In this document: one piece after another, positions 13,101 through 25,292 of the stretch | Layout of the letters: each line of letters starts with the position of its first letter | Position numbering within the stretch: the stretch's first letter is position 1 | Assembly: GCA_005656395.1 (NCBI GenBank) | Contig: SRSI01000048.1 | Location: 744,001 to 808,000, forward strand | Source of the DNA: Strongyloides papillosus | Lineage: Eukaryota; Nematoda; Chromadorea; Rhabditida; Strongyloididae | Direction of reading: 5' to 3' | Length of the DNA stretch: 64,000 nt | Position numbers and translations under genes: made by a program | The notes under the pieces: generated by a model | Seen by the model: the letters and a program-made list of their open reading frames with translations, nothing else | Told to the model about the DNA's origin: nothing | Databases searched by the model: none

Positions 13101-14455
13101 TATATTTAATAAGTTCATTGTACTTGGAAAAATATATGATGAATAGTGAGTGTGTGGGAATACGAAAAGTTGTTTCAAGAAAGAATATAGATGTTTGGTT
13201 AATTAAAGAACAAAAAAAATAGAGTATCCATCATTAAAATGGGTAAACTTTAATTAATAAATAAATAAGAGAGTATGAAAATAAAATAAATGAATGTGTG
13301 GATGAAAAAATACTTAACACGCAATAATAAAAGAGAAAAAATACATAGATATATATTAAATAATACCAATAAAATGAAAGAACACAGGAGAATTTGTGTA
13401 TTGAGATTATTTTATATATTCAAGTATACATATAGAAAAAAATAATAGACCATCAGAAAATATAATTTAGTATGAGAGACAGCCATTTACCAATTTACAA
13501 CTAGAGAGGAATGGTCATCAAAATATCTCTTCTGTAAAAATATGTGTTTTATTAATTAAAATCATTCGTTTTCTTAATGAATCATCAAAAGTATGAAGGT
13601 GTACCTTTTTACTATCATATATACAATTAAGGAGAGGATATAAAAGAATGTATATATACCAATTTAAATATAATATTACTAGTTTAGAGATAAAAAGTAA
13701 CAATAAAAGATAGACTATCTATTCTCTTTATCGATATGTATAAAATATAATATCATTGAACAAATATCTAATGTTAGAAGAAATTTCAAAGATTAAGTTT
13801 AATAATAAACATCCATTTGAAATAATATTTATATTTTATTAAAAAATCAATAAAAAAATAATAAAATATTGAAAAGTAAGAACTAAATGTTCTTTTCATT
13901 AGAATTTGGGAAATTGTACCTTCGCGCGGTAATTTCCTTTGTCTCTAAAATTATAAATACCTGCAATTTTGAAATGATTACTCATTTATATTATTTCTTA
14001 ATTTTAATATTTTCTTTTATTAATTTATGTGCTCACCTAATGTAATCCTAACTTTTATGTTGTTTTAGATAAGCGTCTTACTCTATCCTATTGTCTTAGT
14101 GATAATTTGTACTGCTAAATTTAGTATTGTAAAAATAGTAAGTTGTTTTAATTTTATTGTAATACTAACGATTATGTTAGGTGGCCACTATTTTGCTTAT
14201 ACTTGTAATAAATTTGGTTAATAAACTTTCCTGTAATAAGGTCTCGTCTCGCGCAAGATTCCAGATAAAAATTATATTTTAAATATAATACATAAAAATT
14301 TTACTGAAACTTATTAATTGTAAAATATAACAACTTTTTTCTGCTGAGATCTTTAAACATAAATTTTTCATTTTATTGTGGTGTTTTTCGTTGACATTAA
14401 GAATTATTAGAACGTATTAATGTAAGTTATTTGTCAAAGAAAAAAGTTGATTTTT
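10191..14455. other. 4.3 kb AT-rich intergenic region
   Basis: This is the upstream side of clathrin and the downstream side of the astacin gene. I see no convincing coding frame: the 60-70 codon frames at 12426-12617, 13010-13222 and 13518-13703 look like chance. A CACGTG E-box lies at 11140-11145. Two less AT-rich islands containing CGCG occur near 13915-13960 and 14240-14270; the first can fold as a small imperfect hairpin (GGAAATT...AATTTCC). TATAAATAC follows the first island at about 13953-13961. Their role is unknown. Confidence 0.4.
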
Positions 14456-14559
14456 TTAACATAAACGACATCTGACTGGACAGTTGTTGGCTAATTTTGG
14501 TACTTTACAATGGAATGATGGTGTAATACTCCTGCAATAAGAGGCACTGTCAAAACATC
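14456..14559 (-). other. terminal ShKT exon of the astacin gene
   Basis: The sequence after a TTTTTTTAG acceptor reads in one frame as 33 codons to a TAA. Cysteines fall at relative positions 1, 8, 17, 26, 30 and 33 (start CFDSASYC, end CPVRCRLC), which is the ShKT/SXC signature. Its phase needs one base from the previous exon, which three possible donors in exon 4 supply: GAG|GTTTGA at 14961, the GTGGAG donor four bases upstream of it, and TTTG|GTAGAA at 14997. Confidence 0.7.
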
Positions 14560-16693
14560 CTAAAAAAATTATGTTAATAGTATAATTAAATTTACCGGTG
14601 ACAATGTTAATGTGAATCATTATCCCTCTCTTACCGATTTTTTTTATTTTATATAAATTTCATAAAGAAAAGAGATAAACCAACAAAAAGTTCAGTTATA
14701 CTTTGTGTTTTTAAATGTTTTCTTGATTTTTAAAGCAAAAAAAGTATTTTGAAAATGTAACTTATAAACTTTTAAAGTATCATCATTACATCTTGTTTTC
14801 TTTTTTGTAATATCTTAATATTAATAAGAAAATGAAGCTTTTTAATAAAAAAAAGTTTTTGTATTTTTAAAATCAAAACAAAATGATTGTAATTACATAA
14901 TTTTTTATACACATTAAATTGTCACCAGTAATAAAAATTAATAATCTGTAATAATCAAACCTCCACCCATGTCTTCATTAAAAGGATTTCTTCTACCAAA
15001 TTTATCTACATTAATTCTGCAGGTACCACAAGAAAATCTACATATTACATTCCTCACCTCATCGTATCTATCACAATAATTAAATAAACCTAATGACCAA
15101 AAATTACACCTCCAATTTAGGTCTTCGCAAACCTATAAATATAATTTTTATGTTTAGAAACTTTTATCCTTTAAAATAATTAATAAGCAAAAATAAAAAT
15201 AGCATAAAGATACAATTACAACACAAAAAAAAGCTTTTTTATTAAAATTTTTTTCCTTTCAACCCGTGTCTGGTAACATTAAAATGATAATAATAAAAAA
15301 GACAAAAATATTTTAAACAAACTGGACATAAATAAATAAAACATTAAATAACTTAAAACATTTTTTGTAAAATAAAGTATAGAGTATCCACTTCTCTTTT
15401 GTCCCCATAGACCATTTACTAAAAAGAAAAACAAGAAAATATGTGCAACATAAAAAGAGTGTGATTAAAAAAAGCAGCAATATGTTAATAAAAAGATAAT
15501 AAAGTGTGATCATCGAGATTATACTATTAGGTATAGTATAATTAATCACATTAAACTTGAATAGACAAAAACTTTTTTATCTTTGCTTTACTCTTGGCTA
15601 TTAAACCTCCTATTCGTGAGGTAGGTCTTGGGGTGCTTTGTGTGCTTGTGATATATGAAGATACTCTCACCTGATTAACTGAGTTATCAATATTTCCATT
15701 ACTACCATAATTATTGCATTCATATAATTTATTGATTTTCCTTAAATCAGTAGGACTAAATTCAACTCTTTGTCCCATTCTATCAGCATTAGCTTGATAT
15801 GGTGTTATAGTTCTCCTACCATTAGCACTGAAAGCATATGGTCCATAATGCATAATACTATTATAATCATATGGTTCGTTTAAATTATCAATAATATTTA
15901 TCCCATATTTTTCAAATTGATCATCAGCACCACTCATAACATTTTCCCATACAATTTTTATATAATTATCCCTATCATTACGTGATTGTTCATGAAAAAA
16001 TCCAACTGTATGCATTAATTCATGAACTATTGTTCCTGTTTGAATACAACCAGAATCTAGTGATAGTGGTTGTCGTCCACCAACTTTACCCACCAAACTA
16101 TAACATCCATCATCTGGATGAATGTATATGTAATCTACATGCCTCGATGAATCTCTAGGTACAAATCTTATACATGTTTTTCTGTGATATTCATCCATTG
16201 CTTTAGCTATTATTGACTTTGCGTAACTTCCATATTTTGATGACAAAGTATATGGAATTTCACCATTTGGCCATCTTCTAAAAATAGAATTCAATATTGT
16301 TATTTTTTGTTCTTTGTTTTTATTTGTTACCTGTATTTTTGTCTAATAGCATTCCTCGCTAACCCATTAGAATTCTTAATAAATAATTTCAAATTTTTGA
16401 CAGCAATATCACCCTCAGTTTTGTTACCCATTGTTGGATCTGCTGGTACATTAATACCAAGTTTAGACAAATCAATTTCATGAACGTTTTGTGATGATTC
16501 GAAATCTCCTTCAGATAAAGTTACTTCAATTTCATTCTCAGGACTTATGGTATCGTCAATCACCTAAAAGTTTTATTTGATTTAAGAATAAATAAGACAA
16601 ACTTACATCTCTTTTAGAAATAATTTTAGCCTGGTAAGAGAAATGAAAAAATATGATAAAAATAATTATAATAGAAAAATATTTAAGTTCCAT
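14456..16693 (-). CDS. secreted astacin metalloprotease with C-terminal ShKT domains
   Basis: This is an M12A zinc endopeptidase (nematode NAS family), predicted to be secreted. Exons by splice sites: 16693-16607 (29 codons, signal peptide of the MELKYFSIIIIFIIFFHF type), 16563-16331 (acidic prodomain region ending NAIRQKYR), 16277-15671 (catalytic domain), 15132 to about 14961 (ShKT 1) and 14559-14456 (ShKT 2, ends RCRLC then stop). The total is about 400 aa. The zinc site HELMHTVGFFHEQSRNDRD starts at residue 192 and keeps HExxHxxGxxH; the Met-turn SIMHYGPY is present. Exon 3 leaves at CAG|GTGAGA, phase 0, into TTTATAG|GTT. Each ShKT exon has six cysteines in the standard spacing ending CxxxCxxC. 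If the GTGAGA donor is not used, the frame continues to a stop at 15551, giving a 348 aa form without ShKT. The exon 4 donor is uncertain (14961 or 14997). The protease call is firm; the tail model is good but unproven. Confidence 0.85.
14938..15132 (-). other. first ShKT exon of the astacin gene
   Basis: After the acceptor TTTATAG the frame starts VCEDLNWRCNFW and carries six cysteines, at relative positions 2, 9, 20, 31, 35 and 38, ending CRFSCGTC: a clear ShKT domain. If no donor is used the frame runs on to TAA at 14938-14940, which would give a one-ShKT protein of 373 aa. ShKT domains are common C-terminal modules of nematode astacins and may bind channels or extracellular partners. Confidence 0.8.
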
Positions 16694-19600
16694 TATTAAT
16701 ATAGACAACAATTATTATATATAATTAATGAGTTTTAAAATAAGTTTCCTCGTATTTTTATACCAAAAAATTTCTTTAGATACCTTAAAACTAAATCTGA
16801 AAATTAAACAAAAATATTATATCCTAGTTTGTTAACTTTTACTTAATAACTTTTATTTCTTTTTATAAACTACCTTTTTCACAAAAATTTATCAAAGAAT
16901 AAAAAAGGATAAGAAGCCAATGGTCATTGTTAAAAGGTTTAAGAATTAGAAAATGAAGGAAATTATGTATAAGACTAAACTAAGAATCACGTTTATCCCC
17001 TATACCTAATATTTCTTTACTCATCTTCCTATATACCTCTATTTTATATAAAATATTACGTAATACATCAACACCATAACTTTTTATATAAACTAAGCTA
17101 TTTGAGGTAGAAAAAATGAAACCAGTAGGAAGTTTTGTACTACAACAATACTTTATTTTTATTTTCCTTATAACCACAATCACCGAATCAAACAATTAAC
17201 TGATTCATCTACTTTTTTTTCAAAATATTCTATCAAAACTCATCAACAAAATACTTTTCTTCACGACGAAAAATAAATAAAAAGGATGAAGCTAAAGATA
17301 ATGATAACTATTTATAGATAAAAACACAAAATAAACTATATTTTTCACAAAATTTTATGAAGGTGAAGTGTCAATGATATATATAAAGATACATCTGTAA
17401 CAACTAGTTATGTATATCTCCGTCTTCTTCTCCTTTTATGGAGCAAATTATTTTTGTGATTCAAAAAAAAGGAAAAAATACAAATATTACTGTGACTAAA
17501 CTTTTCAATATAAAATATTTTGTAGCTTGTCCTTGAAGTTTAAACTAAAAGGTTAAAAGAATTCTTCTTTATTGAGGATACGTATTTAAGTGTACTCTTT
17601 CAAATAATATATTTTTATAAATCAATTATAATTCCATAATATATGACTATTTTTGAGGTTATATAGTTAATATCATTTATTATTAATGCTTATCATTGTT
17701 ATAAATTTTTGTTAAGATAAATACTTTTTTAAGGTCAATTGTTATGTCCTAGTAAAAAAAAGGATGAAAATCTTCTTTGTTTCTGTATTGTCCTTTTTTG
17801 ATTGTTGATAATAATTATCTTTATCGAGGGAAATTACATATCATCATTACATATAAAATATTTTTACTTTCGAGAATATTAAGTAAAGTAATGTTATCAA
17901 TTATCAAATGAATTCTCAATTACAAAATCAATTTACTCAACTTTACTTGAAACAGAAACAATTAGTGGCTAATCTATCAAAATTGATTTATTATTTTTTA
18001 AAAATAATATTATTTATGTTTACAATTTACGAAGATAATTGACATAATAGTTTATATATAATATATTTATTAGAATAAATAAACTTTCATTACTTCATCA
18101 CATTCTCCAAAAGAATATTGTAGTTGATATTTTATCAAAAAAGGTCTACACTGATACAGGAAGAGCAGCTAAAGTATTACATTTATTCAAATGATAAATA
18201 TGTAAATAAAAGTTAAACGCTTCAGTGCATGTTATATAGTTATCCGCATGCATTTCTACAATATTTTTGATTAACTGAATCTTTGATTCCAAGTTCTATT
18301 GCAAAATGTGCAAAATATTCTGTGATTAATTTTTTGGAAGAGAATTGCAAATATTTTTTTGATGCTGTATATCATATGGTAAAAAGAAATTTACACGATT
18401 GAGGAATTTTTATAACTCAAAAGAGGATCAAACATATAAAAGATTCATGATCATAGAAGATTCCCAACAAATGAATGAATCAATATTTATGGCGATAAAA
18501 ATTATAATACTGATTTTTTGATCTATAATACTATCAAAAATTTCCTTTATATAATGTTATTATCAAGAATCAAAGTATAAAATATTGACTGTTAAATACA
18601 AAACAGATCAAAAGAATACTTTTGTTACATTCTTCAAAAAAATATCATTCATAATAACTTTATTTTTCCTCTCTTATAAAATATGCATTGTTTTTTTATG
18701 ATGCTGACTAATTTAAAATTAACAAAAAAAATGATAAATTGAATCCAGAAATAAATATGTTGTTGGGAAATTAAAATCACTTGTTAAAGTGGTTATAATG
18801 ACTATTGTCTTATAAAGTAATTGATCGTCGTTAACTTAGTCATATAATGTTTGGTGCAAAAGGAATATTTTTTTATTTATCATATAAAAAGATATTTTAA
18901 ACAGAACTAATATTTGTTTAAAAAAGTCATTTTTTTCATTCAATGTTTTTTTATCCCCCTCCCACTTAAACAATGATGAGTATAAAATGTGATATATCAT
19001 CCTTCATAAATAATTTTCTAAATTGAACATTTATCTTTGCTTCATATTTTGCAATTTCTTTGTTACAGCCACAAAATATCATTACAAACTTAAAAAATGG
19101 AGAAAGAAAAAAGATCATCCATTGAAAGGTCATTCTATTCATAATATTTCTAGAACATAAAAAGTACATCTGACACATAGAACATTCTTTATATTTACAT
19201 AAAGCAAACTACAATTAAAATAATACAAACACTCAATTAACATATAATATGCCTTAGTTATATACATTACATACTGTTTTATTATTTTTCCTCTCCAAAA
19301 AATATTATATAACATATTTTAAAAATATCTTTTCACATTTACTTTATGATTATTAAGAATAAAATCTTATAAATGCACAAAAAAATTTTATATTCCTATA
19401 ATCAACAACCTCCTAATAAATAATTGTTTTAATATATATTGTATATACATTTAAACAAGCTTCTTTTAAATATTTACAAAACCTTTATAATAATCTTTAC
19501 TCTTTCCTATTCTTCTATATAATTTTCTTGGAATAAATATGTCTTTTTTTAAATATACTATTCAAAAATATTTATATTTTAATTTATCTTAAAATTAAAT

Positions 19601-21077
19601 ATTTTTCTTTACATGAATGGATACATTAAACTTTGAAGTTTTAATGTTTTAATTTGAATAATCTTGTTTTTAAAAATATATGCAATCTAAATTTGACATT
19701 TAAATACTAAGATAATCTTAAAATATTCATTTTTAATATAATGTTATTTCATCATAATTCTTTTATCACCACCTCTAAAGATATTTTTTAGCATATATAT
19801 GTATAAATATTTTAAAATACCTTTTTTTTAAAATATTTATTCAGCCAGTTATATAAATATATGTATATATATATAGGGAGAGAGATGGACAAAAATTTTA
19901 TTATACTTCCTATATTTTTAATCAGATAAAATAATATAATTCATAATTGTAATATTTTTCATCAAATGCATCATAATCATTTTGTATCTAAATTATTCCT
20001 ATCCAATAAATCTTTTTTTATCTTTATCTTTTATTATATGTATATATAAATATCCTTCTTCTGTCATCTCATTAAGATGGTAAATTTTAAAATATGTTTA
20101 TATTTAAACTCGAAATATTTTCCCTTTACCCATAGATTATATTTTCATCATATACCCACTAACTAATTTAATCAATCATCAAAAGTACACAAAGTTAATA
20201 AAATAATACTCTATCCTATTAAACAATATGAATATTTTGTACCTCTTATATGTTTTTTTTAACAAATCAAATATGAATCAACAACTATCTCTCTTTTCTC
20301 TATGACATCAAACTATTTTTTTTTCATTCTTATTTTTTCTTGTATACATATTTTTAATGTATTAAAAATTCATCAACAAAAAATATTATAATATCACGCT
20401 AATGTTTCCTATTTTTCCCATTTAAGAGAGAAGAAAAATATAATTTATTATATATGTTATGTACAAGTTCAAACTTTAATGGTAATATTTATTTCATTCA
20501 ACCATAACCCCATTTTCTTTTCTTATTATTACATCTCAATAATATACCCAACAAAAGCTAACTATACAACTTACAAATATTTAATATAAAAGAGTGGGGG
20601 AGAGAGAGATAAATATATAAATTTTTCTCAACATCCTCTAAACTTTCCTCTCTCTTTCTTCAAAAAAAAAGAAGAAAAAGGTGCATCTTTCCACGAAATT
20701 CTAATATATTTTATACTTTTTATATTTTTTTCTATTAATAACTTTATTTACCATAAAAGTTAATAATAAAATTACTTATATTTAATTATATATTATTTAT
20801 TGAATAAATTATTTAATAATTTATTATCTAATTATTATATAATTGTAATTTATTTTTCTATCACGTGAATAAATTTTTAATGTATTTTTTATCTTACTTC
20901 CTTAAATTTTTTGATAAGATAATATTTAATGATAAATATTTAATAATTTTTGTACATATATATAAATATTTTTTTTAGCATTTCATAAAGATAATTCCTA
21001 AGCAGGTATTTGTATAAAAAGTCAGGATTGTTTTCTTATTTATATAAATTATTATTTTTTAAAAACCTTTTTACTGG
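16694..21077. other. 4.4 kb AT-rich region upstream of two divergent genes
   Basis: This is the shared upstream space of the astacin gene (minus) and the P5B ATPase gene (plus). No supported gene was found. Bases 18274-18402 hold a 42-codon open stretch with more coding-like composition, which ends in a stop and has no start (see findings). Bases 19850-19885 hold a short TA/GA simple repeat. A palindromic TCACGTGA lies at 20861-20868. Confidence 0.45.
20861..20868. promoter_or_regulatory. TCACGTGA E-box upstream of the P5B ATPase
   Basis: A perfect 8-base palindrome with a CACGTG core lies about 210 bp upstream of the ATPase start. This is the core of sites bound by TFEB-type bHLH factors (HLH-30 in C. 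elegans), which control lysosomal genes. Use of the site here is inferred from position and the gene's likely lysosomal role only. Confidence 0.35.
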
Positions 21078-24000
21078 ATGATGGGAGCTAGTAAAGCGCC
21101 TAGCGCTTTACAGCAGCAATCTAATGTTAATCATAATCAGCACTACAATAGAATTATTAATGGTGATCAAATTCTTGATATATACGGTTATATCAATAAT
21201 CCTATTAAAAAACTATTAACTTATTTATTAACTATCGTTACATGTGGTCTAGTACAAGTTATCTTTCATTGGTTTCCTGTCCTCAAATTAAAATGTACCT
21301 CCAATGAATGTTATTTGAAGGATGCTGATTCCATTTTAATTAAAGATGATCATAATGTTGTTACTATTAAACATATCAAAAAGACAACTTTTGATGGTAC
21401 TGTAGAAATATATGGTGGTACCTCATTGAAATTAAAAAATTTAAAATATTTTAAATATAAAAAAGTTACCTATATATGGCATCCAACTAACTTCATTTTT
21501 ACTTCACTTGAATCACTCGAAGGTTCAATACCTATTTCTTATTTTCATTCTATCACAAAAAGGAATCTTGGTTATTCAATAGATGACGTTACATCAAAAC
21601 TTCTTATTTATGGAAAAAATCTTATTGAAGTTAAGTTAAATCCAATACCAATATTATTAATAAGAGAAGTTATAACACCTTTTTATATGTTTCAAATATT
21701 CTCCGTAACCATCTGGTATTGTGATAATTATGCTTATTATGCTTCAATTATCATAGTTATGTCTATGTTATCAATTATTAGTGATGTCATACAAATAAGA
21801 AAGCAGGAAAAAAAACTTCGTGCTATGGTACATTCTGAGTCATATGTTAAAGTATTGCGAAATAATGGAAAAGTAGAGGAGATTAATTCTATTTATCTGG
21901 TGCCAGGTGATATATTATTAGTTCCATCTCATGGTTGTAATTTACAATGTGATGCCGTCCTAATGAATGGTACTGTTATTGTTAATGAAGCTATGTTAAC
22001 AGGAGAATCTGTTCCTGTAACTAAAGTCCCTCTACCAGAAGAGGATTATGAATCAAATAATGATAGAGAAACTATTTTTTCACTTAAAGAACATTCAAGA
22101 CATGTGTTATTTTGTGGTACCACAGTCCTCCAATCACGTAATCATGGTGGTCGTCCAGCAACTGCTATTGTCCTTAGAACCGCTTACTCAACATTAAAGG
22201 GTGAATTAGTAAGATCAATAATGTACCCAAAACCAGTTGATTTTAGTTTTACGAAAGACCTCTTTAAATTTATATTTTTTTTGGCTGGTATAGCATGTTG
22301 TGGATTTGGTTATACAATATTTGTCATGTATTTACGTGGTGCAAGTTTAAGAAAAATAATTGTCCGTACTTTAGATATCGTAACAATAGTTGTTCCACCA
22401 GCACTTCCTGCAGCAATGTCTATAGGTATATTGAATGCCCAAATGAGATTGAAATTGAAAGAAATTTTTTGTATATCACCATCAACAATAAACACATGTG
22501 GTGCCATAAATATTGTTTGTTTTGATAAAACGGGTACTCTAACAGAGGATGGTTTAGATTTTTATTGTTATAAACCTGTAAATAATGATAGTAGTGGTAA
22601 ACCAATTTTTGGTGAGGAAGGTCAAACATTTAATGATGAAAATCATCTAACAAAAGCTATCGCAACATGTCATTCATTAACAAAAATAGAAGAAGAATTA
22701 TGTGGTGATCCATTAGATGTTATATTATTTGATAAATCAGGTTTTGTTCTTGAGGAATCAGGTGAGGATGATGATGTTGAGGAGACAGCTAGATTTGATT
22801 TATTACAACCAACTATTGTTAGAAGTAAATCATTCCTTAACTCATCTGGTGAACCATTACAATTAGCTATCATCAGACAATTTACTTTCTCATCAAGTCT
22901 TCAAAGAATGACTGTACTTGTACATAATATTGAAGATGGCAGAAAAAATTTACAATTATATAGCAAAGGTGCACCTGAAATGATTGCATCATTATGTGAC
23001 CCAGCATCAATACCAGAAAACTATACTGAAATTGTTAATAATTATGCTCAACATGGGTACAGATTAATTGCTGTTGCCTATAGAAATCTTGAAATGTCAT
23101 ATTCTAAAGCCCAAAAAGTTAATAGAGATGAGGTTGAATGTTCTTTACAGATGTTGGGACTTATTGCAATGGAAAATAGAATTAAAGATCAAACATTAGG
23201 TGTTATTAATCAATTGAATAATGCTAAAATTAGAACTGTTATGGTGACAGGTGATAATCTTTTAACTGCTTTATCAGTGGCCAGAGATTGTGGTATCATT
23301 CGCCCATCCAAATTATGTTATATTATTGATGTAGCTCCAGGTGATGAAAAAACACCTGATGGGAGGAAAAAAATTATTTGTAGAGAGGCTGTCTCATCAT
23401 CAGAGGATAATATAGAGGAAGATACAATAAGTACATCATCAACACCATCAATTGAATCAGGGACGCTAGTTAATTCAGCATATCATTTAGCTATCTCCGG
23501 ACCAACATTTTCTGTTATCTGTCAAGAATATCCAGAATTATTGGATAAACTAGTATGTGTATGTGATGTTTATGCAAGGATGTCACCAGATCAAAAACAA
23601 TATCTTATAAATAAACTCCAAGAGGTACATTATACTGTTGCTATGTGTGGTGATGGTGCTAATGATTGTGCAGCTTTAAAAGCAGCTCATGCTGGAATAT
23701 CACTATCACCAGCAGAGGCATCAATTGCAGCACCATTTACCTCAAAAATTCCTGATATTCGTTGTGTTCCACATATTATTAGAGAGGGCCGAGCAGCGCT
23801 AGTAACATCATTTGGTATCTTTAAATATATGGCAGGGTATTCATTGACACAATTTATAACAATAATGCATTTATATTGGTTGGGAACAAATTTAACTGAT
23901 TTTGAATTTCTTTATATAGATTTACTTTTAATAACACTTGTTGCAGTAACATTTGGAGCAACACCAGCATGTAGTAGGATATCAAAGACACCTCCCCCAA

Positions 24001-24910
24001 CACGTCTTCTATCATTGGGATCAGTTCTCTCAATTTTAGGACAACTAACAATTATAGGTACCTTTCAAATGTTTACATTTATATATGTATCATATCAATC
24101 ATGGTTTATACCGTACTCAGCACCAATAACAGCAACTATTGAAGATAAAAGATCACAACAAGGTACAGCGATATTTTGTGTATCCACATTTCAATACATA
24201 ACACTTGCTATTATTTATTCTAAGGGAAAACCATATAGAAAAAGTATCTTTAGTAATAGGTGGTTAATGATTTCATTAATAACAATGTCATTAATATCAA
24301 TCTATATAACACTTTATCCAGCTAATATCGTTATAAAATTCATGGAATTTGATCCAATACCATTATTCTCTGATAGACTTTTCTTTTTCTTTATTGGTAT
24401 CGTTAGTGCTATATCATCATACATCTTTGAAATGTTTGTTATTAATTATTTAATCTTAAGTGTTCGAGAAAAGTAAGTTTTAAAATGAGCTAAATATTAA
24501 AATTTACTCTTTTTAGGAGAATAAAAGAAAAAAGGATAATAAATGATGAAAATCCAAGATCGTATGAAACGATATTATCACAAATATCAACAGACATCTC
24601 CTGGATTAGGTATATATTTTCATGTAAACGGTCTTCAAATTCACAAAGTACCTACTACACACCATCAAAATCAAAATGTTCTGGAAAATCAAATTCATCT
24701 TCATATCTATCATCAACACCAACCTCGAAATTTTGTACACCAACAAAATCAATTGATGGATTGTTAATAGTAAATAATCAAAATGAGGAAGATGATGAGA
24801 TAACTACATGTACTAGTAGAACAATGACATTAGATTCTACCGGTTCCAATACATTATTAAATAATAGTAAAGACGGTGCCAATAACTATAAGGTGATATC
24901 TTTAGATTAG
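21078..24910 (+). CDS. P5B-type ATPase, ATP13A2/ATP13A3-like (CATP family)
   Basis: This is a P-type ATPase of subgroup P5B, whose animal members export polyamines from late endosomes or lysosomes using ATP. Exon 1 is 21078-24472, the intron is 24473-24516 (44 bp) and exon 2 is 24517-24910, giving 1262 aa. The P5B hallmarks are PPALPAA in M4 (residues 440-446) and DKTGTLTEDGLDF with the phosphorylated Asp at 483. TGES (308-311, dephosphorylation), KGAPE (630-634, ATP binding) and GDGANDC (from 858) are all intact. The N-terminus has the hydrophobic half-membrane segment (YLLTIVTCGLVQVIFHWFP) typical of P5B. A Ser/Asp/Glu-rich insert (SSSEDNIEEDTISTSS) lies in the cytosolic P/N region. Six membrane segments follow GDGAND. 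Exon 2 encodes a Ser/Thr-rich cytosolic tail ending KVISLD. The start is the first Met of MMGASKAP; I saw no upstream coding exon. Which of the nematode catp-5/6/7 paralogues it matches I cannot say. Confidence 0.93.
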
Positions 24911-25292
24911 TTTGGTCACATGTAATTATAGTAATTTATAAAAAATATTCATTTATGTCATAATATTCTGCCTTTTACTTATTATTTAATTGTTTTTAAT
25001 AAAAAAAACACTTACTTTCTCTATTGAAAAAGTTTAGGATTTTTGATATAATTTTATAACACACCCCTATATTTGGGTACAATTAAAAGTTTTGTCTAAT
25101 TTTAAAGAAAATTTTTTATTAATATAAATGCTAAGAATACAGTAATATAACTTAAAGTTGATCTTTTATACTTTCCATTACATTAAGAATATTATTTTTT
25201 TAATCTTTATTTCTAAAAAAGTTATAAGTAAGAATGTTAAAAATAAATTACCTTTATTAACAGTTGTTTATATTAAATGTAATGTATCATAT
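24911..25292. other. short convergent intergenic spacer
   Basis: About 380 bp separates the 3' ends of the P5B ATPase gene (plus) and the repeat-bearing membrane protein gene (minus). AATAAA-type signals are present near 24998 on the plus strand. No other feature is seen. Confidence 0.5.

Noticed and set aside
16980..17195. 71-codon minus-strand frame upstream of the astacin gene
   Set aside because: Its composition fits chance in AT-rich DNA and no homology was recognised.
18966..19178. 70-codon minus frame with several cysteines
   Set aside because: The cysteines do not form a known spacing, and there are no signal peptide or splice signals.
19850..19885. TA/GA simple repeat
   Set aside because: It is short and ordinary for this composition; not reported as a feature of its own.
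24543..24767. 74-codon plus frame starting MMKIQDRMKRYYHKY
   Set aside because: It is a shifted frame of the last ATPase exon; the spliced frame gives a sensible Ser/Thr-rich tail.
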